From Polaromonas sp. (GTDB taxonomy: Bacteria; Pseudomonadota; Gammaproteobacteria; Burkholderiales; Burkholderiaceae_C), in contig JAAFJF010000003.1 in NCBI GenBank assembly GCA_013298815.1, positions 1 through 64,000 of the forward strand: DNA of 64,000 nt, in the 5' to 3' direction. The notes beneath the pieces were generated by a model. The model did no database searches, had not been told where the DNA came from, and saw nothing but the letters and a program-made list of their open reading frames with translations. How positions within the stretch are numbered: the stretch's first letter is position 1; the number at the start of each line of letters is the position of its first letter. Below, in pieces: positions 8,536 through 19,475 of this stretch. The position numbers were made by a program, and so were the translations under genes.

Positions 8536-9018
8536 GCCATTTGTGGGCTTCAATCTTTTTCTACGCTTTTTTGCTACTCTATCACCAAAGATCGGTCCGG
8601 CCACAAAAAAGAATAAACACAATCCTAAAGTCGGGAGTAATATATACAGTTTCAATAAAAAATCTGGGCGTTCTGGCTCAGTAACCTCAACAGCATTATC
8701 TTCAGAATTAATCCAAATTTCAATCACTGAATTTTTTGTTACTCGGTTAAATAATATCGATCTTTCTTTAGAGTTGACATGGTAGATTTTATTGAATTTA
8801 TGTATTTGCAGGTTGCTACCATATTCAGGAACTGCTTCAAAATCTACTTGGTAGAAAACACCCTTCCTACTTTTCACTCGTTCGATCTTATTTATTTGCG
8901 CTTTAAATTCATGCCAGTGGCTAAAGTAATTTAGATTATAAATATGCAGCATTATTGCTATTACAAAGCACGGCACAACTGCAAAAACACTCATTTTCAA
9001 TAATACATTTTTGCGCAT
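8530..9018 (-). CDS. Membrane protein, DUF3592-like
   Basis: The 162-residue product has two membrane segments, near residues 8-28 (LKMSVFAVVPCFVIAIML) and 122-146 (LYILLPTLGLCLFFFVAGPI). Between them is a hydrophilic, mainly beta domain of about 90 residues carrying YQVDFEAVPEYGS. A basic tail (KKRRKRLK) ends it. The layout of two helices enclosing one extracytoplasmic domain resembles DUF3592 proteins, whose function is unknown. It is 39 bases downstream of panD on the same strand and may be read from that transcript. Codon use is more AT-rich than in panD. Confidence 0.6.
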   Translation of the reverse strand: MRKNVLLKMSVFAVVPCFVIAIMLHIYNLNYFSHWHEFKAQINKIERVKSRKGVFYQVDFEAVPEYGSNLQIHKFNKIYHVNSKERSILFNRVTKNSVIEIWINSEDNAVEVTEPERPDFLLKLYILLPTLGLCLFFFVAGPIFGDRVAKKRRKRLKPTNGF

Positions 9019-9057
9019 CAGCTAAAATTTTTATTATTTCAAATCAACTTATAACAA

Positions 9058-9438
9058 TCACTTCAACTGCAACGGCACATTCGACCTCAACGCAGTCTGC
9101 TGATTCTTCTCATTCACAAATACCAATTTCGGCTGATGCGTGGCGACATTGTCTTCATGGACTTGGGCGAAGGCGGCGATGATGATGAGGTCGCCGGCGC
9201 TGGCTCGGCGGGCGGCTGAGCCGTTGACGGAGATCATGCCGGTGCCGCGCTCGCCACGGATGGCGTAGGTGATGAAACGCTCGCCGTTGTTGATGTTCCA
9301 GATGTGGATTTGCTCGTTTTCGGCGATATTTGCCGCTTCCAGCAAGTTTTCATCAATCGCGCAGGAGCCTTCGTAGTGCAGCTCGCACTGGGTGACGGCA
9401 ACGCGGTGGATTTTGGATTTTAAGAGGGTACGAAACAT
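9058..9438 (-). CDS. panD: Aspartate 1-decarboxylase
   Basis: PanD makes beta-alanine from aspartate, feeding PanC. It is made as a proenzyme and cleaves itself before a serine to form a pyruvoyl group; that site is the Gly-Ser of [14 protein letters not shown] near residue 25. Other family features are [20 protein letters not shown] and the overall 126 residues. I chose the ATG at 9438 ([12 protein letters not shown]), the usual family start; a TTG at 9453 would overlap the upstream stop. It lies 11 bases downstream of thiDE, at the end of the thiamine gene string, apart from panB and panC. Confidence 0.95.
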   Translation of the reverse strand: MFRTLLKSKIHRVAVTQCELHYEGSCAIDENLLEAANIAENEQIHIWNINNGERFITYAIRGERGTGMISVNGSAARRASAGDLIIIAAFAQVHEDNVATHQPKLVFVNEKNQQTALRSNVPLQLK

Positions 9439-9449
9439 GGTGAGAGCTG

Positions 9450-11006
9450 TCAATAAAGAGTAGATTTTGGCAGTTTTGGGGCGATGATACGCGTTTTTAC
9501 ATCATCAATCGCTTGTTTTAACGCCATGATAGCCGCTTCTGGCGACGCTGCGGCGGTGATGGCGCTGATAACGGCGACGCCGGCTGCGCCAGCCTGTCGC
9601 GCTTCTGAAGCCCGCTCCACGTTGATACCGCCAATCGCGACCAAGGGCAACGGCAACAAGGCGCTCCAATACGAAACGTTGTGCGCGCCCTGCGGCTGCC
9701 ACGGCATGTCTTTGGACTGCGTGGCGTACATGGGGCCGCAGGCGATATAGCTGGGTTGCAGCGCCCAGGCGCGGCAAACTTCCCAGTAGCAATGCGTGCT
9801 CAGCCCCAAACGCAGACCGGCTTGGGCGATGGCTTGCAAATCTGCCACATGCAAATCTTCTTGTCCTAAATGCACACCGTAAGCGCCTTCTTCAATCGCC
9901 AATTGCCAGTGGTCGTTAATGAAAAGCTGGGCATTGGCTGCTTTGGCATGTTGAATAGCCAATTGCACTTCACGCCTGATGTCTACCAGTTCAGGTGATT
10001 TGATGCGTAATTGCACAGTTTTAACGCCAGAAGCCAACACGCGTTGTACCCAAGCTGCGCTGTCTACCACAGCGTACAAGCCTTGGTCGGTATCGCTCAA
10101 AGCCGTGAAACGTAGAGACGATATTTGCGCGGAATCTCTGGGCAAGCTGAAAGTCGGCAGGTTTTCAATGTGCTGGGCAAAATCTGGCTGCGGACGCACC
10201 GGGCCTGCGCCCTGCCCCGCTGCGTAGGCGTGGCGCAAGGCGTGTGTGGTCGCCATCTTCGCGATAACCAGCGCTTCCATGCTGACAAAACCACGCGCCA
10301 TGGCGGCAGCGACGGTGGATGCAAACACGCAGCCTGTGCCGTGGTTATGCGCTGTCGCCACGCGCGGCAAGCGCAGCCAGCCCTGGGCATGTGGGCTGAG
10401 GCAATAGTCTTCGCTGTTCAAACCCTGAGCATCGCCACCGGTGATGATGACGGTTTTGCAGCCCAAAGCTTGCAGGGATTGCGAAGCTTGCTCGACGGCC
10501 AAAGCGTCACTCAAAGGGGCTTGCTTCAAGAGCAACGCAGCTTCAACACGGTTTGGGGTGATCACATCAGCTCGCGGCAATAATTCGTCGCGGTAGGCTT
10601 GAATCAAATCCGCTTGGGCGAAGCTGGCCCCCGTCGTCGCACCTAAAACAGTGTCAACGACAACGGTCAACTGTGGATTATTCTGTCGCAAACGGTCAAT
10701 CCATCGCACCAGCACCCGCAAGTTATCCACGCTGCCTATCATGCCGACTTTGATGGCGGCAGGCGGCATGTCGTCTGCCAGCGCGGCTAACTGCGCTTCA
10801 AAAACGGCTGCATCCACAGGCGCAATCAGCTGCACGCCCTTAGAATTTTGCGCGGTGATGGCGGCTACGACGGTGCAGCCATGCACGTCCATCGCCTCAA
10901 AAGCACGCAAATCGGCTTGCAAACCCGCGCCTGCGCCGGAGTCTGAGCCAGCGACCGACCACACGATGGGGGGATTAGAAGGAAAGTTTTTAATGGCGGT
11001 GCTCAT
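9450..11006 (-). CDS. thiDE: Bifunctional HMP-phosphate kinase / thiamine-phosphate synthase (ThiD-ThiE fusion)
   Basis: The 518-residue protein joins two thiamine enzymes. Residues about 12-270 are ThiD ([47 protein letters not shown]), which phosphorylates the pyrimidine HMP twice. Residues about 300-505 are ThiE ([48 protein letters not shown]), which joins pyrimidine and thiazole phosphates. ThiE motifs are slightly divergent (QLRIKSPE for the usual QLRxKD). Its start overlaps the thiG stop. Fused ThiD and ThiE domains are known in bacteria; here the fusion completes a compact set thiC-O-S-G-DE. Confidence 0.93.
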   Translation of the reverse strand: MSTAIKNFPSNPPIVWSVAGSDSGAGAGLQADLRAFEAMDVHGCTVVAAITAQNSKGVQLIAPVDAAVFEAQLAALADDMPPAAIKVGMIGSVDNLRVLVRWIDRLRQNNPQLTVVVDTVLGATTGASFAQADLIQAYRDELLPRADVITPNRVEAALLLKQAPLSDALAVEQASQSLQALGCKTVIITGGDAQGLNSEDYCLSPHAQGWLRLPRVATAHNHGTGCVFASTVAAAMARGFVSMEALVIAKMATTHALRHAYAAGQGAGPVRPQPDFAQHIENLPTFSLPRDSAQISSLRFTALSDTDQGLYAVVDSAAWVQRVLASGVKTVQLRIKSPELVDIRREVQLAIQHAKAANAQLFINDHWQLAIEEGAYGVHLGQEDLHVADLQAIAQAGLRLGLSTHCYWEVCRAWALQPSYIACGPMYATQSKDMPWQPQGAHNVSYWSALLPLPLVAIGGINVERASEARQAGAAGVAVISAITAAASPEAAIMALKQAIDDVKTRIIAPKLPKSTLY

Positions 11007-11824
11007 AAAACAAAGGGCTGCCCCGTCACGGGTGTGGTCGCAACGGCCATGTCTTGCTTGGCCATCACGCCCGCCTCGTAGCCGAGTCTGCCCGCCTCAA
11101 TCGCCAGCTTGAAGGCTCTAGCCATGACGACAGGATCGTGCGCCAGCGCCACTGCGGAATTGAGCAGCACGGCATCAAAACCTAGCTCCATCGCTTGGCT
11201 TGCGTCGGAGGGTGAACCGATGCCTGCATCAACGACCAAAGTCACATCAGGCAAGCGCGAACGCAAGGTACGCAAGGCATACGGGTTGATGAGCCCTTGC
11301 CCTGAGCCAATGGGTGACCCCCACGGCATGAGGATACGGCAGCCCACGTCTAGCAAGCGCTGGCAACTGACCAAATCGTCCGTGCAATACGGGAAAACTT
11401 CAAAACCGTCTTTGGTGAGTATCTCTGCCGCCGTGACGAGCTCGAACGGGTCGGGTTGCAGCGTGTACTCGTCACCCACCACTTCTAGCTTGATCCAGTT
11501 TGTACCAAACACCTCACGCGCCATCTGCGCCAAAGTGACGGCTTCGCGTGCCGTGCGGCAGCCAGCGGTGTTGGGTAAGAGGCGTGCGCCGCTGGCTTTG
11601 ATTTGCGAGTAAAAATCATTCGAAGCTGCGCCATCTGCACCTTGGGAGAGTTGGCGCTTCAAGCTAACCGTGACGACCTCTGCGCCAGATGCAGCAATCG
11701 CATCAGACAGCACTTGCGGCGAAGGATAGAGCGCTGTGCCGATGAAGAAGCGGCTGGTGAGCTCTACACCTGCTAGTTTTAGACCTACTGGTTTTAGTTT
11801 GGATTGATTCTTCATATTGGTCAT
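11003..11824 (-). CDS. thiG: Thiazole synthase
   Basis: ThiG forms the thiazole phosphate ring from deoxyxylulose 5-phosphate, the ThiS thiocarboxylate and dehydroglycine. The barrel shows [20 protein letters not shown], the Schiff-base lysine in [30 protein letters not shown], and the phosphate-binding [18 protein letters not shown] and [14 protein letters not shown] chose the ATG at 11824 (273 residues), 25 bases after thiS; the open frame runs upstream through thiS but that part is only a shadow of it. A second ATG three codons on is also possible. Confidence 0.95.
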   Translation of the reverse strand: MTNMKNQSKLKPVGLKLAGVELTSRFFIGTALYPSPQVLSDAIAASGAEVVTVSLKRQLSQGADGAASNDFYSQIKASGARLLPNTAGCRTAREAVTLAQMAREVFGTNWIKLEVVGDEYTLQPDPFELVTAAEILTKDGFEVFPYCTDDLVSCQRLLDVGCRILMPWGSPIGSGQGLINPYALRTLRSRLPDVTLVVDAGIGSPSDASQAMELGFDAVLLNSAVALAHDPVVMARAFKLAIEAGRLGYEAGVMAKQDMAVATTPVTGQPFVL

Positions 11825-11849
11825 ATCAGTCACCCGCTTAATCACTCGA

Positions 11850-12059
11850 TTAACCACCCGTGATAGGTTGAAAGGTCGTGATGGCGTCGCCGTGCACCAA
11901 GATGCGTGCAGCGCGTTCATCACGGGGAACAAAATGTTGATTGATCGCAGTCGCCAAGCTTTGCGGGGTAGCCCCGAGCGAGGCGATGAGCTCTGCAAGG
12001 CTTATTCCCACTGGCTCAGTACGGGCTTCGCCATTGAGCGTGATTGAGATTGTGCTCAT
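11850..12059 (-). CDS. thiS: Sulfur carrier protein ThiS
   Basis: ThiS is a ubiquitin-like carrier whose C-terminal Gly-Gly is converted to a thiocarboxylate that donates sulfur to the thiazole ring. The product is 69 residues, ends in FQPITGG as required, and has the beta-grasp pattern [12 protein letters not shown] near the start and [11 protein letters not shown] near the end. Its start overlaps the stop of thiO by four bases (ATGA). ThiF, the adenylating partner, is not in the window. Confidence 0.94.
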   Translation of the reverse strand: MSTISITLNGEARTEPVGISLAELIASLGATPQSLATAINQHFVPRDERAARILVHGDAITTFQPITGG

Positions 12060-13096
12060 AGCGCCTCCAATGCCTGCGCCACTAGCGCTGGCGCAATGAG
12101 CCAGCCGTGGCGAAAGAGACCGTTGATACGCGTGATGCCGTCTTGCGACTCCAAGCGCGGCAAGTTATCCAACAGCGCAGGACGCAAATTCGTCTCGCTA
12201 TGGATGATGCGTGCTTCGGCCAGCTCGGGAATCACACTGTGCGCAGCAGCGAGTAGCTCGACCGTGCTGCGCAGCGAGATAGGTGAACGGTCTTCGCTCT
12301 CGATTTCGCTTGCGCCTACGACGATGCGATTACTGTCCCTTGGTACGAGGTACACGCGGTGGCGGGGATGAAGCAAGCGAATCGGGCGCTGAAGTTCTAC
12401 ATTTGGCGCGTGTAGCCAAAAGATTTCGCCGCGCACGCCACGCACTTGCAGATCAGGCTTCGCACCTGTGCCGCGCACATCGAAGACCCAATCGAATTGA
12501 AAGTCTTGCTTTGTAGTTTTGATAACACCTTGCGAAAGCGAAGTGACTGATTCATTCCAAAGCCAAGTCACCCCAAGCGTTGTTGCCGCCACCGTCATGG
12601 CCGTCATGGCTTGTACGGCGTCGATTTGCCCTTCATGCGGCAACAGCCATGCCGAGCCTGATGTGTGAATGGCTGGCTCGGCGCTGCGCAAAGCCTCACT
12701 GGACATGGCCTGCGGCGCATGTTCTGCGTAGTGGCTAGGGGTTTTGTGCGCCAGCAAATCAATCATGCGCTTGGCTGCGCCTTCGTCGCCTTTGTGTGCC
12801 AGCAGCAAGCTGCCCATCTGTTTGAACATCACGGGATGCGAGGGAGCAATATCTTGTAACTCTGAGACGATGCCTTGCCACAACGCGAGCGAACACACGC
12901 CTTGCTCGAACACCGAAAGGTTGGCTGTCTCTAGTTCTGCCATCGGCGAAAGCATGCCCGCTGCCGTCCAGCCCGCAGCTACTCTATGCTCTGGGCCATT
13001 GGCAGGATCAAAGACAGTGACTTTGTTCCCCGCGCGCGCAAGCTGAAGCGCCAGCAAGCGCCCCAGCAATCCAGCACCTGCAATGCCAATTTTCAT
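12056..13096 (-). CDS. thiO: FAD-dependent glycine oxidase
   Basis: ThiO oxidises glycine to the imine that ThiG needs, the aerobic alternative to ThiH. The 346-residue product starts with the FAD-binding motif IGIAGAGLLGRLLALQLARA and ends with TRINGLFRHGWLIAPALV, the C-terminal part of the FAD site in this oxidase family. It is the second gene of the string, 59 bases after thiC and overlapping thiS. Presence of ThiO suggests oxygen-dependent thiazole synthesis. Confidence 0.9.
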   Translation of the reverse strand: MKIGIAGAGLLGRLLALQLARAGNKVTVFDPANGPEHRVAAGWTAAGMLSPMAELETANLSVFEQGVCSLALWQGIVSELQDIAPSHPVMFKQMGSLLLAHKGDEGAAKRMIDLLAHKTPSHYAEHAPQAMSSEALRSAEPAIHTSGSAWLLPHEGQIDAVQAMTAMTVAATTLGVTWLWNESVTSLSQGVIKTTKQDFQFDWVFDVRGTGAKPDLQVRGVRGEIFWLHAPNVELQRPIRLLHPRHRVYLVPRDSNRIVVGASEIESEDRSPISLRSTVELLAAAHSVIPELAEARIIHSETNLRPALLDNLPRLESQDGITRINGLFRHGWLIAPALVAQALEAL

Positions 13097-13155
13097 GACT
13101 CCGACAAGCTCAGTCCGAACGGTTGGGCGCTCAAACAGTTCATTTTCAAACTGCG

Positions 13156-15250
<2,095 letters not shown>

Positions 15251-15254
15251 GAAG

Positions 15255-16847
15255 TTAGTGTAACTCTTTTTCTCTTGAATCCAGAATCGTGGGTTTAGCG
15301 ACAGGCAACATGTCGGGGTAATCGCGGCTGAAATGCAAGCCCCTGCTTTCTCGGCGACGCAATGCAGACTGAACAATCAGATCAGCCACTTCGACCAAGT
15401 TACGCAGCTCCAGCAAGTCGCGGGTAACGTGAAAGCGGGCGTAAAACTCTTGAATTTCAGCTTTCAACAGGTCAATGCGGTGTGCAGCGCGCTCTAGGCG
15501 CTTGTTGGTGCGGACAATGCCCACGTAGTCCCACATGAAGCGGCGCAGCTCAGCCCAGTTGTGCGAAACAACGACGAGCTCATCAGGGTCAGTAACTCGG
15601 CTGTCGTCCCACGCACGCAGTTGTCTTGGTGCGAGTTTTGTATCAGATTTTATAGCACCAGCGGCTGATTTAGCAAAAACCATGCACTCGACCAAGGAAT
15701 TGCTCGCCAAACGGTTTGCTCCATGCAAGCCGGTATAGGTGGTCTCGCCAATCGCGAACAGGCCAGCAACGTCTGTATGACCTTGCAAATCTGTCATCAC
15801 GCCGCCGCAGGTGTAATGCGCTGCGGGCACGACGGGAATGGGTTCTTTGGTAATGTCTATGCCCAACTCCAAGCATTTGGCTTTGATGTTAGGAAAATGC
15901 TCTTGCAAGAATTCAGGTGTTTTGTGCGAGATATCGAGGTAAACGCAATCGACGCCATGTTTTTTCATCTCAAAGTCAATCGCACGCGCGACCACATCGC
16001 GCGGGGCGAGTTCTAGACGCGGGTCGTGATCGGGCATAAAACGCTTGCCACCGGCTTCTTTGGGCAGAAGTAAGTGCCCACCCTCACCACGAACGGCTTC
16101 TGTGATCAAAAAACTTTTGGCATGCGGATGGTACAAACAGGTGGGGTGAAACTGGATGAACTCCATATTCGCCACGCGGCAGCCAGCGCGCCAGGCAGCT
16201 GCAATGCCGTCGCCGGTGGCGGTGTCTGGGTTGGTCGTGTACAAATACACTTTGCCTGCACCGCCAGTGGCCAAAATGGTGTGGGGGGCGGAAAAGCTGA
16301 CGACTTTGTCTTCTATTTGGTCCAAAACGTAAGCGCCCAGGCATCGTTTTTCAATAGCGTTTGTGGCACGGCTGGTAATCAAGTCAACCAGCATGTGTTG
16401 CTCAAACACGGTGATGTTGGGTGTTTCTTTCACGCGTTGCACCAGCACTTTTTGTACGGCTGCTCCAGTGGCATCTGTGACATGGACGATGCGACGCTCG
16501 CTATGACCACCTTCGCGGGTGAGATGGACGTGGCCATCTTCTTGGGTGAATTCCACCCCCAGTTGCTGCAGCCACTGCACAGCTTCGGGCGCGTGCTCGA
16601 CGGTGAACATCGTCGCGTCTAAATCACACAAACCCGCGCCAGCGACCAAGGTGTCTTCCACATGCGATTGGATGGTGTCGCCCTCGCCCAACACAGCGGC
16701 AATACCGCCCTGCGCCCATGCGCTGGAGCCATCGCCCAGCACGTTTTTGGTAATCACCGCGACACGATGTGTGGGGGCTAAATGCAACGCAGCGGACAAA
16801 CCCGCCAAGCCGCTGCCGATGATGATGACGTCGAATTGTTGGGTCAT
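15255..16847 (-). CDS. nadB: L-aspartate oxidase
   Basis: NadB oxidises L-aspartate to iminoaspartate, the substrate of NadA. The 530-residue flavoprotein has [18 protein letters not shown], the FAD segment [19 protein letters not shown], the active-site region [28 protein letters not shown] and [16 protein letters not shown], then a C-terminal helical domain. It lies upstream of thiC on the same strand and nothing that looks like a terminator separates them, so thiC may be partly read from here. A weak relative of the dispersed repeat encodes AAGAIKS near residue 395, just after the FAD domain. Confidence 0.95.
   Translation of the reverse strand: MTQQFDVIIIGSGLAGLSAALHLAPTHRVAVITKNVLGDGSSAWAQGGIAAVLGEGDTIQSHVEDTLVAGAGLCDLDATMFTVEHAPEAVQWLQQLGVEFTQEDGHVHLTREGGHSERRIVHVTDATGAAVQKVLVQRVKETPNITVFEQHMLVDLITSRATNAIEKRCLGAYVLDQIEDKVVSFSAPHTILATGGAGKVYLYTTNPDTATGDGIAAAWRAGCRVANMEFIQFHPTCLYHPHAKSFLITEAVRGEGGHLLLPKEAGGKRFMPDHDPRLELAPRDVVARAIDFEMKKHGVDCVYLDISHKTPEFLQEHFPNIKAKCLELGIDITKEPIPVVPAAHYTCGGVMTDLQGHTDVAGLFAIGETTYTGLHGANRLASNSLVECMVFAKSAAGAIKSDTKLAPRQLRAWDDSRVTDPDELVVVSHNWAELRRFMWDYVGIVRTNKRLERAAHRIDLLKAEIQEFYARFHVTRDLLELRNLVEVADLIVQSALRRRESRGLHFSRDYPDMLPVAKPTILDSREKELH
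15641..15671 (-). repeat. Possible degenerate copy of the dispersed repeat inside nadB (copy 8)
   Basis: On the minus strand GGTGCTATAAAATCTGATA resembles the 3' half of the repeat (GCAGCTATAAAATCAGTAGC in the metG copy) and is read in the same frame (GAIKS against AAIKS). The 5' half is not recognisable. This is a weak call. Confidence 0.3.
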
Positions 16848-16901
16848 AAAACGAGGTGATTTACGTTAAAAATTACGTTGGTGTCTGGATTAAGTAGGCG
16901 C

Positions 16902-17750
16902 TTATGCAGGCGTATAGGTCAGCGTCACATAAATCGGCGCATAGGATTCGGCCTGCACGAAGTTGATGAGGCCTTCTTTGGCCAGCTCCAACATCGCCAC
17001 AAAAGTGACAACGAGGACAGGAACGCCCTTGCTGCCATCAAACAAACGTTCAAACTCTAAGAATTTTTTGCCCTGCATGCGGCGCAAAATAATGCTCATG
17101 TACTCGCGCACCGACAGCTCTTCTTTTGAAATCGTGTGGTGTTGTATCAATTTAGCGCGTTTCAAAATATCTTGCCACGCACTTTGCAAATCGGCCATGT
17201 CCACATCGGGGAAACGCGGTTTCAACGATTGCTCGATATAAACCTGCGCTTTGAGCACATCGCGACCCATTTGAGGCAGGTTGTTGATTTTGATGGAAGC
17301 CAGCTTTATCTGCTCGTATTCCATCAAGCGGCGTACCAGCTCAGCGCGTGGGTCTTCAGGCTCCACGCCCTCAGCCGTGCGCTTGGGCGGCAATAGCATG
17401 CGCGATTTGATTTCAATCAGCATGGCGGCCATCAGCAGGTATTCGGCAGCTAATTCGAGGTTGTGTTTCTTGATTTCTTCGACATAACTCAAATACTGAC
17501 GCGTCAGCGGCGCCATGGGAATGTCGAGAATATTGAAATTCTGCTTGCGAATCAGGTACAGCAGCAAATCCAATGGACCTTCGAAGGCTTCTAAAAAGAC
17601 CTCCAAAGCATCGGGTGGGATGTACAAATCGTTCGGCAGATTAAACAGCGGCTCGCCGTATAAGCGTGCCAAAGCCACTTGGTCTACCACCTGCGGCATC
17701 ACTAATGGATTGGCCAGTGACTCGGACAAAGTATCTACGGATTCAGACAT
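16902..17750 (-). CDS. scpA: Segregation and condensation protein A
   Basis: ScpA is the kleisin of the bacterial SMC-ScpAB condensin, which organises and separates chromosomes. The 282-residue product has the family N-terminal signature FEGPLDLLLYLIRKQNFNIL, binding the SMC neck, then YLLMAAMLIEIKSRMLLPP, and a C-terminal winged helix (LVVTFVAMLELAKEGLINFVQ). scpB and smc are not in the window. It lies downstream of the DUF3460 gene on the same strand and upstream of nadB by 54 bases. Confidence 0.93.
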   Translation of the reverse strand: MSESVDTLSESLANPLVMPQVVDQVALARLYGEPLFNLPNDLYIPPDALEVFLEAFEGPLDLLLYLIRKQNFNILDIPMAPLTRQYLSYVEEIKKHNLELAAEYLLMAAMLIEIKSRMLLPPKRTAEGVEPEDPRAELVRRLMEYEQIKLASIKINNLPQMGRDVLKAQVYIEQSLKPRFPDVDMADLQSAWQDILKRAKLIQHHTISKEELSVREYMSIILRRMQGKKFLEFERLFDGSKGVPVLVVTFVAMLELAKEGLINFVQAESYAPIYVTLTYTPA

Positions 17751-17771
17751 ACCACATTAAGATCATTTCTA

Positions 17772-17820
17772 CTATGAATTTAATAGCTATTTAGGCAATA
17801 AATATGCTGGCTAGATGCAT
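17772..17820 (-). repeat. Dispersed ~45-bp repeat, copy 6
   Basis: This copy lies 41 bases after the DUF3460 stop on the minus strand, upstream of scpA. It reads TAGCCAGCATATTTATTGCC and then TAAATAGCTATTAAATTCAT. Confidence 0.85.
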
Positions 17821-17861
17821 TTTTAAGCATATTTAGCATGTATTTTTGGTATTTTTGAAAA

Positions 17862-18077
17862 TTACTTCTTCGTTTGATAAACGTAGGCCGATTGCGCCAC
17901 TTTGCCTTCGTTGATATCCGTTTGCGCGTTGCGATCTATGTTTTTGTCCCACAGCAAAGCGCGGCCAGCGCGTTGCTCGGCTTCCAGCGTTGGCTTAGCA
18001 GCTTTGAGCTGGGCTATGAACAAAGTGGTGTCTGACTCGTAGTCTGGGCGGCGAAAAATGGTGGTGGCTATGGACAT
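17862..18077 (-). CDS. DUF3460 family protein
   Basis: This 71-residue soluble protein matches the DUF3460 pattern as I know it from Burkholderiales: an N-terminal FRRPDYESDTTLFIAQLKAA, a central RAGRALLWDK, and a C-terminal AQSAYVYQTKK. The function is not known. In this group the gene commonly neighbours scpA, as it does here. It is divergent from the lipoprotein gene at 18142. Confidence 0.75.
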   Translation of the reverse strand: MSIATTIFRRPDYESDTTLFIAQLKAAKPTLEAEQRAGRALLWDKNIDRNAQTDINEGKVAQSAYVYQTKK

Positions 18078-18141
18078 AAATGACTTTCAGTTCAAATTCA
18101 CTAGAATTGCGAAATTGCAATCATTTTACGAGGTGTCTAGC

Positions 18142-18660
18142 GTGTTCACTTTTTTAAGGAAAATCAGCGTTTTAGCCATCGTAATCAGTCTGATTACGTT
18201 TTTATTTGGTTGTGACAACCAGCGCATTTCCCAATTAGAGGAAGGCGTAGCCTCTGAAGGCGATGTGAAAATGAAGTTTGGCGAACCTGAAAAGGTGTGG
18301 GATGGCGAAAACGGTGCGAAGATTTTTGAATACAGCCGCCAACCCGCAGGGACGCAAAACTACATGATCACCATTGGTGCAGACGGCAAAATGAGTGCCC
18401 TGCGCCAAGTGCTGACCCCTCAAAACTTTGCCAAAATCACCCCGGGCATGATGATGGAAGATGTGCGAAAAATGCTGGGCAAGCCTATGAAAATCACCCC
18501 CTATGAGCTGCAAATGAAGTGGCACTACGACTGGCGCTACATGGACGGCCCGAACGTCACTGACACCAAAATCTTCACCGTGGTGTTTAACCCTGATTTG
18601 AAAGTGATTTCAACAGGTTCTGTGGCGGATACTGCTGCTATTAAGGCATCTCAGCCTTAA
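18142..18660 (+). CDS. Lipoprotein with a BamE/SmpA-like domain
   Basis: I chose the GTG at 18142 because AGGTG lies just upstream and because it places a clean lipoprotein signal at the N-terminus: a basic FLRK, a hydrophobic stretch (VLAIVISLITFLF) and the lipobox FGC. The longer open frame from 18058 would bury this signal. The mature part has two similar modules (VKMKFGEPEKVW and VRKMLGKPMKIT), the (D/G)V..hlG.P pattern seen in BamE/SmpA-type domains. It is probably an outer-membrane lipoprotein of about 150 residues. A role in envelope assembly is only an inference. Confidence 0.72.
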   Translation: MFTFLRKISVLAIVISLITFLFGCDNQRISQLEEGVASEGDVKMKFGEPEKVWDGENGAKIFEYSRQPAGTQNYMITIGADGKMSALRQVLTPQNFAKITPGMMMEDVRKMLGKPMKITPYELQMKWHYDWRYMDGPNVTDTKIFTVVFNPDLKVISTGSVADTAAIKASQP

Positions 18661-18681
18661 CTTCAACATTTAGCTTGCCAT

Positions 18682-19428
18682 TTAACTTAGTCGTTTTTGG
18701 GCATCTGCCATGACAGGCGCAACAGCAGGCACGCTGACCATCAGCGCGAGTGCGAGCGTCATGGTGTAACCTAGGTATTTAAAGGCTAAAGCCCCGACAA
18801 CGCCACCAACCATAAAACTGCACAACATCCAGATCAAAGCGCGCAACTTGGGGCGGTTGGCCAAAACCTTGGTGGACATCGATGTGTCGTTGATATAGAC
18901 CAACTTTCCCAATTCGATGCCTAAATCGGTCACCACACCCGTCAAATGGGTGCTGCGAAACTCTGATTTGGAAATTTTGGTGATCAAGGCGTTTTGTAAG
19001 CCCATGATAAAACACAAAATCACGACGGTGACCGGGGTCAGCAAGATAGAAACCGCCTTGATAGACGCACCAAACACGCCAAAAACCAAGAGCATGAAGG
19101 CCTCTAGCAACAGCGGTAAGCAATAAGCGCTGTGAAGATTGATGCGCAAACCCCAGTTAATGAGCATCGCGGTCGTCATCGCCCCCAGTAAAAACGCAAT
19201 AACCGCGGTTACTGCGCCCAAAGTGAGCAAAATATTGCCCAAAATCAAGTTATCCGCAATAGACGAGAACAGCCCCGTGACGTGCGATGTGTACAGCCCC
19301 ACCGCTAAAAAACCACCCGCATTGGTTGCACCGGCCACAAAACTCAGCAAAACTCCCAACCGCAAATTGCTTTGACTGGTGCGTGACACACCCGCTTCTA
19401 CGTTCAAAAAGCTTAACCCGTTGAACAT
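18682..19428 (-). CDS. YoaK/DUF1275 family membrane protein
   Basis: The 248-residue product has about six hydrophobic segments. The start of the hydrophobic core, LLSFVAGATNAGGFLAVGLY followed by TSHVTGLFSS and ADNLILG, is the recognisable signature of the DUF1275 (YoaK) family. MGLQNALITKISKSEFRSTH, near residue 140, is a second conserved element of that family. The transported substrate, if any, is unknown. The gene is convergent with the lipoprotein gene, 21 bases away, and lies downstream of metG. Confidence 0.8.
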   Translation of the reverse strand: MFNGLSFLNVEAGVSRTSQSNLRLGVLLSFVAGATNAGGFLAVGLYTSHVTGLFSSIADNLILGNILLTLGAVTAVIAFLLGAMTTAMLINWGLRINLHSAYCLPLLLEAFMLLVFGVFGASIKAVSILLTPVTVVILCFIMGLQNALITKISKSEFRSTHLTGVVTDLGIELGKLVYINDTSMSTKVLANRPKLRALIWMLCSFMVGGVVGALAFKYLGYTMTLALALMVSVPAVAPVMADAQKRLS

Positions 19429-19475
19429 GTTGCGCGAGAAATAAGGGAAGTTAATTAATTGAAGTTAGTTTGTGC

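Noticed and set aside
11825-11998. Longer thiG frame beginning at 11998
   Set aside because: The extension runs through thiS in another frame and has no family likeness; the start at 11824 gives a normal ThiG.
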